23,616 bases of DNA from a virus: positions 1-23,616 of the IMG/VR virus record IMGVR_UViG_3300023223_000724; one strand, 5' to 3'. Below, piece after piece: positions 5,500-13,330 of this stretch. Position 1 is the stretch's first letter. Each line of letters opens with the position of its first letter. Position numbers and translations under genes: made by a program. Below the pieces are notes generated by a model, which saw only the letters and a list, made by a program, of their open reading frames with translations, did no database searches and was not told the origin of the DNA.

Positions 5500-5906
5500 C
5501 AGAACTCAGGAACTTGCGTAAGCGAGATGTCAGGCCCTACACTCAGGACCTAGCCAGTCTCAACAAGAGCCAGAAAGGTCTGATCATGTTGCAGGCTGAG
5601 CCACCGCACTGGCGACCAAAGACACGCAGTGACTGCATTGACGGCGTGAGACCGTGTCCTTACGTAGGGTGCAAGTACAATCTATATCTAGATGCGAGAC
5701 CGAACGGTAACATTCAGTTCTTTTTCCCCGATCTAGAGCCGGATGAGATGGCTGTCTCCTGCGTGTTGGACGTTGCTGATAACGGCTGGCACACGTTAGA
5801 GGAGGTCGGAGAGCTGTTGAACGTCACGCGTGAACGCGCTCGTCAGATCTATGACGGCACGTCCGCCAAACCAGAAGTTAGGGAGGTCCTCAATGGACAC
5901 CTATGA
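5496..5906 (+). CDS. Sigma-70 region-4-like helix-turn-helix DNA-binding protein
   Basis: ATG 5496 overlaps the previous stop as ATGA; 136 residues. Residues 45-67 (SDCIDGVRPCPYVGCKYNLYLD) carry a Cys/His-like cluster. Residues 88-119 contain CVLDVADNGWHTLEEVGELLNVTRERARQIY, matching the sigma-70 region 4.2 helix-turn-helix (TLEEIGxxxxVTRERVRQI). Proteins with the same two blocks are, from memory, common in Myxococcota and some phages as sigma-like DNA-binding proteins. Without regions 2 and 3 it is probably not a full sigma factor; it may redirect host RNA polymerase or regulate late genes. The HTH is clear, the role inferred. Confidence 0.82.
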   Translation: MTELRNLRKRDVRPYTQDLASLNKSQKGLIMLQAEPPHWRPKTRSDCIDGVRPCPYVGCKYNLYLDARPNGNIQFFFPDLEPDEMAVSCVLDVADNGWHTLEEVGELLNVTRERARQIYDGTSAKPEVREVLNGHL

Positions 5907-6297
5907 AAGGAACACCATGAGATCAAGACAAGCAACCAGCACACAACCCAAGAGGACCCCCAAGGGCTATGACCCGATTGTTATCATACCGAAGGGCAAG
6001 CGCGTAGCAGCGTTGGCAGCGCTGTACAAAGCTGCAATAGATGACAAGAGCATAGGGGTGCCGGACCACCTGCTGCACCACTGTTTAGACAAGGGTCGGC
6101 ACTTTGTTGATTTTGTACCTTCACAACGTACTGACATCCACCCTGCTGTAGAGATTCATGTTTTGTTCGATCAGGAAAAGGTGAACCTTCGTAGCTACGA
6201 TAAGCTGTACGGTCTCAACGCCGGCCGTAAAGCGTTGACAAAAGCCGGCGTACTTGACGTGGCCCCACCGGTAGTGCATGGTAAACTGAATGGGTAG
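5893..6297 (+). CDS. Hypothetical basic phage protein
   Basis: Two starts are credible. ATG 5893 (134 residues) has AGGGAGG at 5880-5886. ATG 5917 (126 residues) has GAAAGGA at 5905-5911 and begins MRSRQATSTQ. The first is reported because its site is stronger. The N-terminus is basic and disordered; then follow DPIVIIPKGKRVAALAALYKAAID and VEIHVLFDQEKVNLRSYDKLYG. No known motif. It lies between DNA-binding proteins, so a nucleic-acid role is possible. Confidence 0.68.
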   Translation: MDTYERNTMRSRQATSTQPKRTPKGYDPIVIIPKGKRVAALAALYKAAIDDKSIGVPDHLLHHCLDKGRHFVDFVPSQRTDIHPAVEIHVLFDQEKVNLRSYDKLYGLNAGRKALTKAGVLDVAPPVVHGKLNG

Positions 6298-6490
6298 AAC
6301 GATTTCACCTAACGCAAATGCGCTCCGCTTCTGCTTGCAGTGCGATATCCCAGAACTGTACAAGGCAGCTCACGATATCATATCTGAGACCTGGCAAGAC
6401 TCGGGCAGTGTACCGGAGTGCGCAGCGCGGCTAGGCATTCATCGTAATACCTGCACGAAGCTGCTTGACGATCTGGGGTTCTACGAATAA
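6290..6490 (+). CDS. Short helix-turn-helix protein
   Basis: A 66-residue protein overlapping its neighbour by 8 nt. Residues 39-63 (GSVPECAARLGIHRNTCTKLLDDLG) fit a Fis/NtrC-type helix-turn-helix: an Ala-Ala-x-Leu-Gly-Ile turn followed by a recognition helix with Arg-Asn-Thr. The N-terminal 38 residues include two Cys and a helix (LYKAAHDIISETW). It is either a small regulator or, given its place before the terminase, a reduced small-terminase-like DNA-recognition protein; the sequence does not decide. Confidence 0.7.
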   Translation: MGRTISPNANALRFCLQCDIPELYKAAHDIISETWQDSGSVPECAARLGIHRNTCTKLLDDLGFYE

Positions 6491-6499
6491 GAGGCAAAA

Positions 6500-6871
6500 G
6501 TGAGCGATAGCAAAAAGAACCACGTTGACCTAGGCGTCAAGCTGCCAATGAGAAGGAACAAGGTCACAACGGCGATCGAGGTTGGTTTGATTCGTGAAGG
6601 TATCGAGCTGAACGTTCCTGGCTACCGGCGGCACCAATTGCACCATATGCGTCCGTTGTTCAAGCCGAGCACAGGAGAGATGATCTTTGAATTACAAGGC
6701 CTTCACTTCGGAGAAGTGGCGCGAGATGAGCTGCCGTTGACGGTGGACGCTATCGCGCTGTACGCAAGGAATGCAGTTTTCTACATGCGGGCGTTCAAAG
6801 GAACGCTCATTCGCCCGAAGCTGGAGATCATCCGGTTGCCTTGGATGGGCGTCACAGTAGTACAAGCATGA
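6500..6871 (+). CDS. Hypothetical phage protein
   Basis: GTG 6500 is preceded by AAGAGGC (6489-6495) and gives 123 residues starting MSDSKKNHVDLGVKLPMRR, in line with other MSD starts here. The body contains a His-rich turn (YRRHQLHHMRPLF), then FELQGLHFGEVARDELPLTVDAIALYARNAVFYMRAF. No recognised domain, no membrane segment. ATGA overlap with the next gene. Confidence 0.65.
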   Translation: MSDSKKNHVDLGVKLPMRRNKVTTAIEVGLIREGIELNVPGYRRHQLHHMRPLFKPSTGEMIFELQGLHFGEVARDELPLTVDAIALYARNAVFYMRAFKGTLIRPKLEIIRLPWMGVTVVQA

Positions 6872-7248
6872 CCGATCGCATCGCAGGACGCGAGCAAACT
6901 AAGCTCATGTGGAATGGTACCATTTGCCCGTGCAACGACGCTTTGATCCAGGCGATCGGATCGCATAACAAGGATCTGATCTTCAAACACGAGCAGTGCT
7001 TTATCATGATGCTCTGTGCGACTCCAAACGGTTGCGACATTCACTTTATCTTGCAGGCCGTCAACGCGCACCACAGAGGCAACCAGGACCCCAAGCGCAT
7101 CATGGCGCACATCAGACAGCTGACTGAGACGGGTATCATTGAGCGCAATCAGGAGAACCGGGGCAAGTATCGAGTGAAGGCTACTGCCATCCTGAAAGCC
7201 GAAGAGATCTTGGGCGACATCACAAAGAAAGCGCCGGTCATTGTCTGA
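6868..7248 (+). CDS. Winged-helix-like DNA-binding protein
   Basis: ATG 6868 (ATGA overlap) gives 126 residues. Residues 41-107 have winged-helix character: HEQCFIMMLCATPNGCDIHFILQAVN (helices 1-2), RIMAHIRQLTETGIIE (recognition helix and turn), then NRGKYRVKA (wing). The C-terminal helix KAEEILGDITKKAP may mediate oligomerisation. Cys19 and Cys21 form a CPC motif. A transcription regulator is likely; a small-terminase role cannot be excluded from position. No family name assigned. Confidence 0.68.
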   Translation: MTDRIAGREQTKLMWNGTICPCNDALIQAIGSHNKDLIFKHEQCFIMMLCATPNGCDIHFILQAVNAHHRGNQDPKRIMAHIRQLTETGIIERNQENRGKYRVKATAILKAEEILGDITKKAPVIV

Positions 7249-7810
7249 CAACGTTCGCCACAGCTCCGAGACCACCGAGCACTACACGCCCGACTACATT
7301 GTCAATCCGGCTCGCTTTACGTTGGGGCACTTCGACTTAGATCCAGCGGGCAGTGACAACTACGCCCATACCATCGGGGCCAGGAATCACTACACACAAG
7401 AGCAAGACGGTTTGAAGCAACCTTGGTACGGCAATGTGTGGTTGAACCCACCCGGCGGCTACTCGCCAAAGGGAACCAGCTGCACGCGCAGTAGCTCGGC
7501 TCTGTGGTGGCATGTACTATCGCTCCACTACTTGGCCGGGAACATCAAGGCGGCGTTCTTCCTGGGCTTCTCTCTAGAGCAGCTGCAGACGATTCAAAAG
7601 GTGAAAGGGATGTGTTTGCACCCGCTGAACTTCCCGACGATCTTCTTTCACACACGCATCCCTTTCCTGGACGAAAACTTGTTGCCACAAGATCAGCCGA
7701 GTCACTCGAACTTTCTTACATTGCTGCCTCCGAAAGACGACAGTTTGCGTGACTGTATTGATGCGTTCACACTGAACTTCGAAGGAATGGGAGAGTTCGT
7801 GAATGTTTAA
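7241..7810 (+). CDS. Phage DNA N6-adenine methyltransferase (Dam-like, PF05869-type)
   Basis: TTG 7241 is chosen because it yields an MSDN start like other genes here and an 8-nt overlap; 189 residues. Residues 15-38 (HYTPDYIVNPARFTLG then FDLDPAGS) and 61-73 (PWYGNVWLNPPGG) match the phage Dam-type layout. NPPG replaces the NPPY/F of motif IV; the Pro-Pro is kept and phage variants with NPPGG exist to my recollection. Residues 86-108 (SALWWHVLSLHYLAGNIKAAFFLG) form the following helix-strand. The enzyme would methylate adenine, perhaps in GATC, to resist restriction. Specificity is not shown by the sequence. Confidence 0.85.
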   Translation: MSDNVRHSSETTEHYTPDYIVNPARFTLGHFDLDPAGSDNYAHTIGARNHYTQEQDGLKQPWYGNVWLNPPGGYSPKGTSCTRSSSALWWHVLSLHYLAGNIKAAFFLGFSLEQLQTIQKVKGMCLHPLNFPTIFFHTRIPFLDENLLPQDQPSHSNFLTLLPPKDDSLRDCIDAFTLNFEGMGEFVNV

Positions 7811-7958
7811 GATCTACGACGATGTCTCAGCAATACAGGAAGGCACACACATACTTACCTGTGATGACCTAGTTGCGGCAGAGCGTGAAGCCACGCGCAT
7901 TGCTATGTTGACAGGTGTGGTGCCAGTGATCCTCTTTGAGTCGATCTCCGTAAACTGA
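7803..7958 (+). CDS. 51-residue hypothetical protein
   Basis: ATG 7803 overlaps the methyltransferase end by 8 nt and is preceded by GGGAGAG (7788-7794). It encodes MFKIYDDVSAIQEGTHILTC, then DDLVAAEREATRIAMLTG, then VVPVILFESISVN. The plan is a short beta strand, an amphipathic helix and a hydrophobic strand, like a small soluble alpha/beta protein. It fills a gap of 160 nt between genes and follows the overlap style of the neighbours. No homologue recognised. Confidence 0.68.
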   Translation: MFKIYDDVSAIQEGTHILTCDDLVAAEREATRIAMLTGVVPVILFESISVN

Positions 7959-7969
7959 TACGGTTCTGT

Positions 7970-8359
7970 GTGACACCTGATGAATTAGGTATTGCGGCCG
8001 GAGGAGGCGCAATTGCAACCGTAGGGATAATTCTCGCCAAAGCCATACTGGCATTCGCTCAAGACAGAGCACCGCCCAAGAAGCCCGACATGATCTCAGT
8101 CAAGGATCATGAACAGCTGATGGCTATCCACGGCGAGATTGAAAACAGCAAAGAGGACAGAGCGAAGATGCTCAAGATCCTCTGTACTCTTGCGGGAATG
8201 TTGAAAGACTTGTACCAGTGGCACGATCAAAGAGATGAGGACGGCGCACTGAAGTGGTTGAACAAACGAAGTCTAGAACGTGAGATCCATAGGATAGGTA
8301 AAGTAGTTGACGAAATGAATAAAAGGCACTCACGTGCGGCGAAGGGTAAAGACAGTTGA
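7970..8359 (+). CDS. Single-pass membrane protein upstream of terminase, holin-like topology
   Basis: GTG 7970; 129 residues. Residues 8-30 (IAAGGGAIATVGIILAKAILAFA) form one Gly/Ala-rich transmembrane helix with a short N-terminus, followed by a long charged, largely helical cytoplasmic or periplasmic tail (KDHEQLMAIHGEIENSKEDR and later). The stop overlaps the terminase TTG. One-helix proteins in this position can be holins or pore-forming lysis proteins, but no endolysin is adjacent, so this is only a possibility. The ribosome-binding site is weak. Confidence 0.66.
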   Translation: MTPDELGIAAGGGAIATVGIILAKAILAFAQDRAPPKKPDMISVKDHEQLMAIHGEIENSKEDRAKMLKILCTLAGMLKDLYQWHDQRDEDGALKWLNKRSLEREIHRIGKVVDEMNKRHSRAAKGKDS

Positions 8360-9846
8360 GAACTAACTGGGAGGTCGACATTGATCGAGAACTCGTCAAG
8401 AGACCCGATGGTGTGTACCAGTTCGTCAAGATGGCCTGGTCTCAGATAGAGCCCGAGAACTTCCACGACAACTGGCACATTGGGTTAGAGTGCCAAGCCT
8501 TACAGAAGGTCACTGAAGGCCAGATCAAGAAGCTCATCATCAACGTCCCGCCCGGCACAGGTAAGAGCTTGATCGTTTCGGTGTTTTGGCCAGCCTGGCA
8601 ATGGATCTCGCAACCGGGACACAGGTTTCTAAATGCATCTTTCGATCAACAGTTGGTCAATAGAGACGCCGCTCGGCTCATTCAGCTGGTGCAATCCCCG
8701 TGGTATCAAGATAGGTGGCCTCACGTGTACACGGCGGACGAAAAGAGGGAGCGTAAGGTAAACGTCCCTAAAGGTGTGTTTTGGACGACTGCAGGTGGAA
8801 TGCGTTTCTCTACTTCGATTCGTGGAAAAGGGACGGGCTACCACGCTCACACGCATATCATTGATGATCCGCTAAAGCCTCGTGAAACAGAAGAGAAAGG
8901 AAGAGCCGTTCTCCCGGACAAGCTTGCTCTTCAAGAGGTGATCTCCTGGAAGAAGCACACACTAAGTACGCGCGCCGTAGACCTTGCTACTTTGAAGCAA
9001 GTGATCATCATGCAGCGGCTGCATGAAAACGATCTAGTGGGTTACGTTGAAGCAAATGAGCAAGGATGGCTAAAGCTGTGCTTGCCCATGAAGTTTGATC
9101 CAGAAGATAAGACCGAGATCCATCTCGACGACGGGACGGTGTTAGAAGATCCCAGAACCAGGGAAGGGGAGCTGCTGGACCCACACAGGTTTCCGGCTGT
9201 AAATGTTAAAGAGCTTGAGAAGGACATGGGCGCGCAGATTGCAGCCGCTCAGTTGCAGCAACGCCCATCCCCTGCAGAGGGGAACATGTTCAAGAAGGAT
9301 CACTTCAAGCACTACTACTTCATACCTCAAAAGTTCGATTGGTTACTTCAATCATGGGACATGACTTTCAAAGGCACCTCCGGGTCTGACTTCGTGGTGG
9401 GGGACTTGTGGGGGTTCGTCAATGGTGATGCCTACCTGCTCCCAGGTTGGGTCGAAAAGCGGATGACATTCACAGAGACTTGTCACGAGATGGTGAGGTT
9501 TCAGAACCTCACTGAGTGGCACCAGCGAGCTTACATGAAGCTGGTTGAAGCCAAGGCAAACGGTGACGCTGTTGTTGACGTGCTCAAGAGCAAGATCCCT
9601 GGGCTGATCCTCGTGAACCCGGAAGGAGGGAAGGAGGCCAGGGCAGCCGCCGTGTCACCTTTCTATGAGAGCGGGAACGTTTGGCACCCCTGCCCCCAGC
9701 TTGATCCCCGCATAGAAAAGCGGGAAATGACTCTGATGGGGTTCCCGAACGTTAAAAACGACGACGTAGTAGATACCACAAGTCAAGCCCTTTTGCGTAT
9801 CTTCCTCAGATCGAGTAACCTAGTGGCGGCTATGCAGAACTGCTAG
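8356..9846 (+). CDS. terL: Terminase large subunit (packaging ATPase and nuclease)
   Basis: TTG 8356 overlaps the preceding stop (TTGA); 496 residues, usual for the family. It powers DNA packaging into the prohead through the portal. Walker A is NVPPGTGKS (63-71), a Walker B-like segment THIIDDPL lies at 166-173, and QVIIMQRLHENDLVG (215-229) fits the coupling region. The RNase H-like nuclease begins at SWDMTFKG (333-340, Asp335), with VEAKANGDAVVD (397-408) and KNDDVVDTTSQAL (467-479) supplying the later acidic residues. The protein is complete. A recognisable small subunit is not beside it. Confidence 0.95.
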   Translation: MRTNWEVDIDRELVKRPDGVYQFVKMAWSQIEPENFHDNWHIGLECQALQKVTEGQIKKLIINVPPGTGKSLIVSVFWPAWQWISQPGHRFLNASFDQQLVNRDAARLIQLVQSPWYQDRWPHVYTADEKRERKVNVPKGVFWTTAGGMRFSTSIRGKGTGYHAHTHIIDDPLKPRETEEKGRAVLPDKLALQEVISWKKHTLSTRAVDLATLKQVIIMQRLHENDLVGYVEANEQGWLKLCLPMKFDPEDKTEIHLDDGTVLEDPRTREGELLDPHRFPAVNVKELEKDMGAQIAAAQLQQRPSPAEGNMFKKDHFKHYYFIPQKFDWLLQSWDMTFKGTSGSDFVVGDLWGFVNGDAYLLPGWVEKRMTFTETCHEMVRFQNLTEWHQRAYMKLVEAKANGDAVVDVLKSKIPGLILVNPEGGKEARAAAVSPFYESGNVWHPCPQLDPRIEKREMTLMGFPNVKNDDVVDTTSQALLRIFLRSSNLVAAMQNC

Positions 9847-9891
9847 CTGTGAATCACCGCCGCGACCACGTGCCGCACCGTCAAAGGTGCT

Positions 9892-11592
9892 GTGGGCGAA
9901 GTAAAAAACATTAGAGAGGAACGGATTGACGCCCGAATAGCGAAGGGCGAAAAGCTGCGTTCGACCCTGTCACGATTTGACACATGGTCGAACCCGTTCA
10001 CAGCGCTGGGCACGGGCTTCGACAAAGCCCAGCATACGGTATTCAACGGTAAGGTTCGTATACCCGACCCGGAACTGTGCGAACTCTTCCACGGTGATGA
10101 CATCGCGCGCCGTGTCACGCAGATCTATCCACAAGAGATGACTCGGAAGGGGTTCCGGGTTGGCTTCCCCAAAGACACGACTGTTGACCGGGATGCTCTC
10201 AGCAAACTGCTAGTGACATTAGACGTGATGCCTAAGTTTTTTGAGGGCCTTGTGTGGGGACGTCTGTACGGAGGGGCCGTCGGAGTACTCGGCGTCAATG
10301 ACGGACTAGAGCCTGAAGAGCCAGTCAACGAGGACAGAATACAATCAATCGACTTCATCAATATCATTGACAAGAGATTTATCCAACCGAAGGTGTGGCA
10401 AAACGATCCGATGGCTGCCGACTTCGGAGAGCCTATCGTCTATCAGATCAATCCGCAGACTACGCAGGGCACCGTCATTCGGATGTCCACAGAGGTCCAC
10501 AGGTCGCGGCTCATAATCTTCCCCGGCGTTCTCACATCTACTGACAAGGCGGCGAATAACGATGGTTGGGATAACTCAATCATGCAAACCCTGAGACCAG
10601 TCATCAGGGACTTTCAAAGCAACTGGAATGCTGTTGGCAATCTCGTGCAAGAAGCCTCGGTAGGGGTTTACAAGATCAAGGGCTTGTTGGGTCTTTTGGC
10701 CAGCGGCAAGAAAGAAGTGCTTCTGAAGCGCACGCAAATGATTGACACGGCTAAGAGTGTAGCCAGGTCGATTATTATCGATGCGGACGAAGAAGACTAT
10801 TCGCGTATTGGTGCTCAGTTGACTGAGCTGTCCTCACTGCTCGATCGATACATGCTTCGACTAGCTGCGGCTGTAGAAGTCCCCGTCACTATTCTAATGG
10901 GCCAGAGTCCTGCCGGTATGAACGCTACAGGTGACTCGGACTTCAGGTGGTTCTTCGACAACGTCACTACCCAGCAGACAAACATCTTAACTCCACTGCT
11001 CAACAAGTTGTTGAAGCTGATCCTCTTGTCAAGTGAAGGTCCAACGTCGGGCGTGCTGCCGACTATGTGGGACATCAACTATCACCCGCTGTGGGCAAGC
11101 ACACCTAAAGAGCAAGCAGAGGTTGAGAAGCTGACTGCTGAGAGAGACAAGATCTACGTTGATATCAAAGTGCTCAAGGCCCAAGAGATCGGGCTGTCTA
11201 GATTCACCAACGACGGTTGGAGATCTGAGACGATGATCGACCGCGAGGAAAGGGAGGCGTCTCTTGAGGCCGAAAGGATAGCCACTGCGAACCAGACTAC
11301 TGAGGTTGTGCCGCTGCAACTTGCGCCCACTGACGTAGCCAAGGTGGTTACCGTCAATGAAGCTCGTGCTTCTCAGGGACTAGGAGAACTTGAGGGAGAC
11401 AGTGCAGAGGATGGTGGGCTAAGCGTTTTCCAATTCGCCGCAAAGTCACAAGCTGGGGCCAATGTTGGGCAGGCTGCGGGGGAAGAGGCTGTCGAAGAGG
11501 GTAGTGCGGGCAACGCGCCCCAGGGAGAAGGTCCTCAAACCCAAGGCACGCCGCCCGCAGTAACTAACGTAACCGAAGGTGAAGGCGAATGA
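9892..11592 (+). CDS. Portal protein (DUF1073 / PF06381 type)
   Basis: GTG 9892 with AAAGG at 9883-9887; the frame is closed by a stop at 9850-9852, so the start cannot be far upstream. 566 residues. The portal forms the dodecameric vertex through which DNA passes and to which the neck attaches. Residues 31-90 (TWSNPFTALGTGFDKA, ELFHGDDIARRVTQIYPQEMTRKGF) are typical of the DUF1073 portal N-terminus, and PVTILMGQSPAGMNATG near residue 335 is the usual core segment. LAPTDVAKVVTVNEARASQGLG precedes a disordered Gly/Glu/Pro-rich tail from about 515. No minor head protein gene follows, which is unusual. Confidence 0.9.
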   Translation: MGEVKNIREERIDARIAKGEKLRSTLSRFDTWSNPFTALGTGFDKAQHTVFNGKVRIPDPELCELFHGDDIARRVTQIYPQEMTRKGFRVGFPKDTTVDRDALSKLLVTLDVMPKFFEGLVWGRLYGGAVGVLGVNDGLEPEEPVNEDRIQSIDFINIIDKRFIQPKVWQNDPMAADFGEPIVYQINPQTTQGTVIRMSTEVHRSRLIIFPGVLTSTDKAANNDGWDNSIMQTLRPVIRDFQSNWNAVGNLVQEASVGVYKIKGLLGLLASGKKEVLLKRTQMIDTAKSVARSIIIDADEEDYSRIGAQLTELSSLLDRYMLRLAAAVEVPVTILMGQSPAGMNATGDSDFRWFFDNVTTQQTNILTPLLNKLLKLILLSSEGPTSGVLPTMWDINYHPLWASTPKEQAEVEKLTAERDKIYVDIKVLKAQEIGLSRFTNDGWRSETMIDREEREASLEAERIATANQTTEVVPLQLAPTDVAKVVTVNEARASQGLGELEGDSAEDGGLSVFQFAAKSQAGANVGQAAGEEAVEEGSAGNAPQGEGPQTQGTPPAVTNVTEGEGE

Positions 11593-12809
11593 CAACAGTT
11601 AGACGATACGACGTTGCTACGATATCTAGTCTACACAAGACGCCACAGGGAGGGTACCGGATCCCAGCGGCTCTTACTCGTGTAGGAGTGTTTCCCTACA
11701 CAAGAGCCGACGGGACAATTCGAAAAGAGCTTCGCTGCCCAGAGGAAGTATTCAAAAAGCAAAGCCTAGACAGCTTAGTGGCAGCGCCAGTCACCGATCT
11801 TCACCCCCCAGAGATGGTGAATGCAACGAACTGGCAGCAGTACAGTAATGGGCATGTCGGCGATACTGTCAGGGCCGATGGTAAGTTCGTTAGAGCCGAA
11901 CTCACTATCAGTAAGAGTTCACTGATTGAGAAGATCGACAGGAAAGAGGGCAAGGAGCTTTCTTGTGGATATTCGTGCGATTTGGACATGACTTCCGGTG
12001 TCTGGAATGGGGAACGGTACGACTGTGTGCAACGTGGCATAGTTTACAACCACGTCGCAGTGGGCCCCGAGAACTGGGGTCGCGCCGGTAGTGATGTATC
12101 TATGAGACTTGATGGGAAAGAGCTATTGCAGCTCGATTCCGACGACGCTGTTTGCCGTTTCGATGAAGGTACGGTCGACGAACTTAAACCAACAAACCCA
12201 ACGGGAAAACCCACCATGACTACAGTACGGATCGAAGGCATAGATTTAGAGTCCGGCTCCACTCCTCACATCCAAGCATTGGAAAAGCAGAAGAATGAAG
12301 CGGCAACCCGCGCCGACGCTGCCGATACTAAAGCTACGGAAGTAAAGAGCGAGCTGGAGAAGGTAAAAGGAGAGCTCGAATCTGAAAAGACGCGGGCTGA
12401 TAAAGCAGAGGAGTCTTTGAAGAAGTTCGAAGATGGTGAGCATCTCGATTCTCTTGTTCAGGAGCGAACTGGTTTGCTCGAAGACGCTCGCAAGTTGGAT
12501 AGCGAAGCTAAGTACGAAGGCATGAAGTCAGGTGAGGTCATGCGCAAGGCGCTCGAAAAGACTGACTGCAAGGTGCCGGAAGATGCAAGTGATGATTTCG
12601 TATCAGGGATGTTTTCCTCTGAAGTCAAACGTGCGGATGAGAAGCACCCGATCCGACCAAAAAGTTCTACTGGTTCCCTGAGAGAAGCGGTGCCGCGTAA
12701 AGACGACGGTGCCAAGGAAGAGCGCAAAGACGGTCGCGCTGGATTTATGGAACGTAGTCAAGGGGCCTGGAGAAATAAATTGGCATTTAGCAAGAGCAGG
12801 GAGGCTTAA
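11589..12809 (+). CDS. Prohead maturation protease with C-terminal scaffold domain (DUF2213 type)
   Basis: ATGA overlap with the portal; 406 residues. Residues 1-200 resemble DUF2213 proteases: VFPYTRADGTIRKELR, SLVAAPVTDLHPPEM, GKELSCGYSCDLD (likely catalytic Ser near 125) and YNHVAVGPENWGRAG (likely catalytic His155). Residues 210-300 are a charged coiled coil (ALEKQKNEAATRADAADTKA, SELEKVKGELESEK), as expected of an internal scaffold, and the basic C-terminus may bind capsid. Family knowledge: it cleaves scaffold and sometimes capsid during head maturation. ATG 12216 (Met210) could start a separate scaffold product. Confidence 0.87.
   Translation: MTTVRRYDVATISSLHKTPQGGYRIPAALTRVGVFPYTRADGTIRKELRCPEEVFKKQSLDSLVAAPVTDLHPPEMVNATNWQQYSNGHVGDTVRADGKFVRAELTISKSSLIEKIDRKEGKELSCGYSCDLDMTSGVWNGERYDCVQRGIVYNHVAVGPENWGRAGSDVSMRLDGKELLQLDSDDAVCRFDEGTVDELKPTNPTGKPTMTTVRIEGIDLESGSTPHIQALEKQKNEAATRADAADTKATEVKSELEKVKGELESEKTRADKAEESLKKFEDGEHLDSLVQERTGLLEDARKLDSEAKYEGMKSGEVMRKALEKTDCKVPEDASDDFVSGMFSSEVKRADEKHPIRPKSSTGSLREAVPRKDDGAKEERKDGRAGFMERSQGAWRNKLAFSKSREA
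12216..12809 (+). CDS. Possible nested scaffold protein from internal start
   Basis: Same frame as the protease, from Met210 (MTTVRIEGIDLESGS), giving 197 residues made of the coiled-coil scaffold region. A GGGAAA at 12203-12208 is only a weak ribosome-binding candidate. The start sits exactly at the linker between protease and scaffold, and its first residues (MTTVR) match the start of the full protein. Nested scaffolds of this kind are known for lambda C/Nu3. Expression is an inference. Confidence 0.4.
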   Translation: MTTVRIEGIDLESGSTPHIQALEKQKNEAATRADAADTKATEVKSELEKVKGELESEKTRADKAEESLKKFEDGEHLDSLVQERTGLLEDARKLDSEAKYEGMKSGEVMRKALEKTDCKVPEDASDDFVSGMFSSEVKRADEKHPIRPKSSTGSLREAVPRKDDGAKEERKDGRAGFMERSQGAWRNKLAFSKSREA

Positions 12810-12811
12810 CG

Positions 12812-13330
12812 ATGAGCCAATTAGTATATAACATAGACACTACCATTGCGGTTGAGGGTAACCTCGCCGACACAGGCATGCGTGTTGATGTCATTAGCCG
12901 AGTAGCTCTGGCCCCTCTGCCTTGTGCACGGTTGCTGGTGATAGACACAACTGCCTCATTGGAGGACAGGGGCGTTCAATTGCCCACGACAGACTTCACA
13001 GGTCTCGGCACTGTCGAAGGTATCCTTATCTGGGATGGCGGCAAGGTTAAGGACCCGGTCACTGGTTTCAACTACGAGGCGGGAGACGAACTGCCTGTAC
13101 TGCGCTCCGGGCGAGTTTGGGTGCTGGCAGAAAACGCTTCTCCCAGAGGAGGTCAAGCTTTTGCTCGTTTCACTTCAGGTGGCGGCGGCAGCGTGCTGGG
13201 GCGAATTAGAAGTAATGCCGATACAGGATCGGCGGCGGCAATTCCAAGTGCTCGTTTCACTACCACGACAACGGGCACTGACGAACTGGTCATTGTCGAG
13301 ATTAACCTACCCACTACGTCCGCCGTTTAA
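12812..13330 (+). CDS. Structural cement / head decoration protein
   Basis: 172 residues with GGGAGG at 12799-12804 before ATG 12812. Lacks signal and membrane segments. The layout fits the phage cement (Gp24-like) family found between protease and capsid: MSQLVYNIDTTIAVEGNLADTG, then DRGVQLPTTDF, GILIWDGGKVKDP, YEAGDELPVLRSGRVWVLAE and a C-terminal LVIVEINLP. These proteins bind the capsid surface and stabilise it after expansion. The assignment rests on pattern and synteny. Confidence 0.8.
   Translation: MSQLVYNIDTTIAVEGNLADTGMRVDVISRVALAPLPCARLLVIDTTASLEDRGVQLPTTDFTGLGTVEGILIWDGGKVKDPVTGFNYEAGDELPVLRSGRVWVLAENASPRGGQAFARFTSGGGGSVLGRIRSNADTGSAAAIPSARFTTTTTGTDELVIVEINLPTTSAV

Noticed and set aside
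6781-7275. 164-residue minus-strand open frame
   Set aside because: Opposes a winged-helix gene with clear overlap coupling; no minus-strand gene context anywhere in the window.
9847-9891. Possible terminator or promoter in the 45-nt gap after the terminase gene
   Set aside because: No strong stem followed by a T run and no convincing -35/-10 pair was found.
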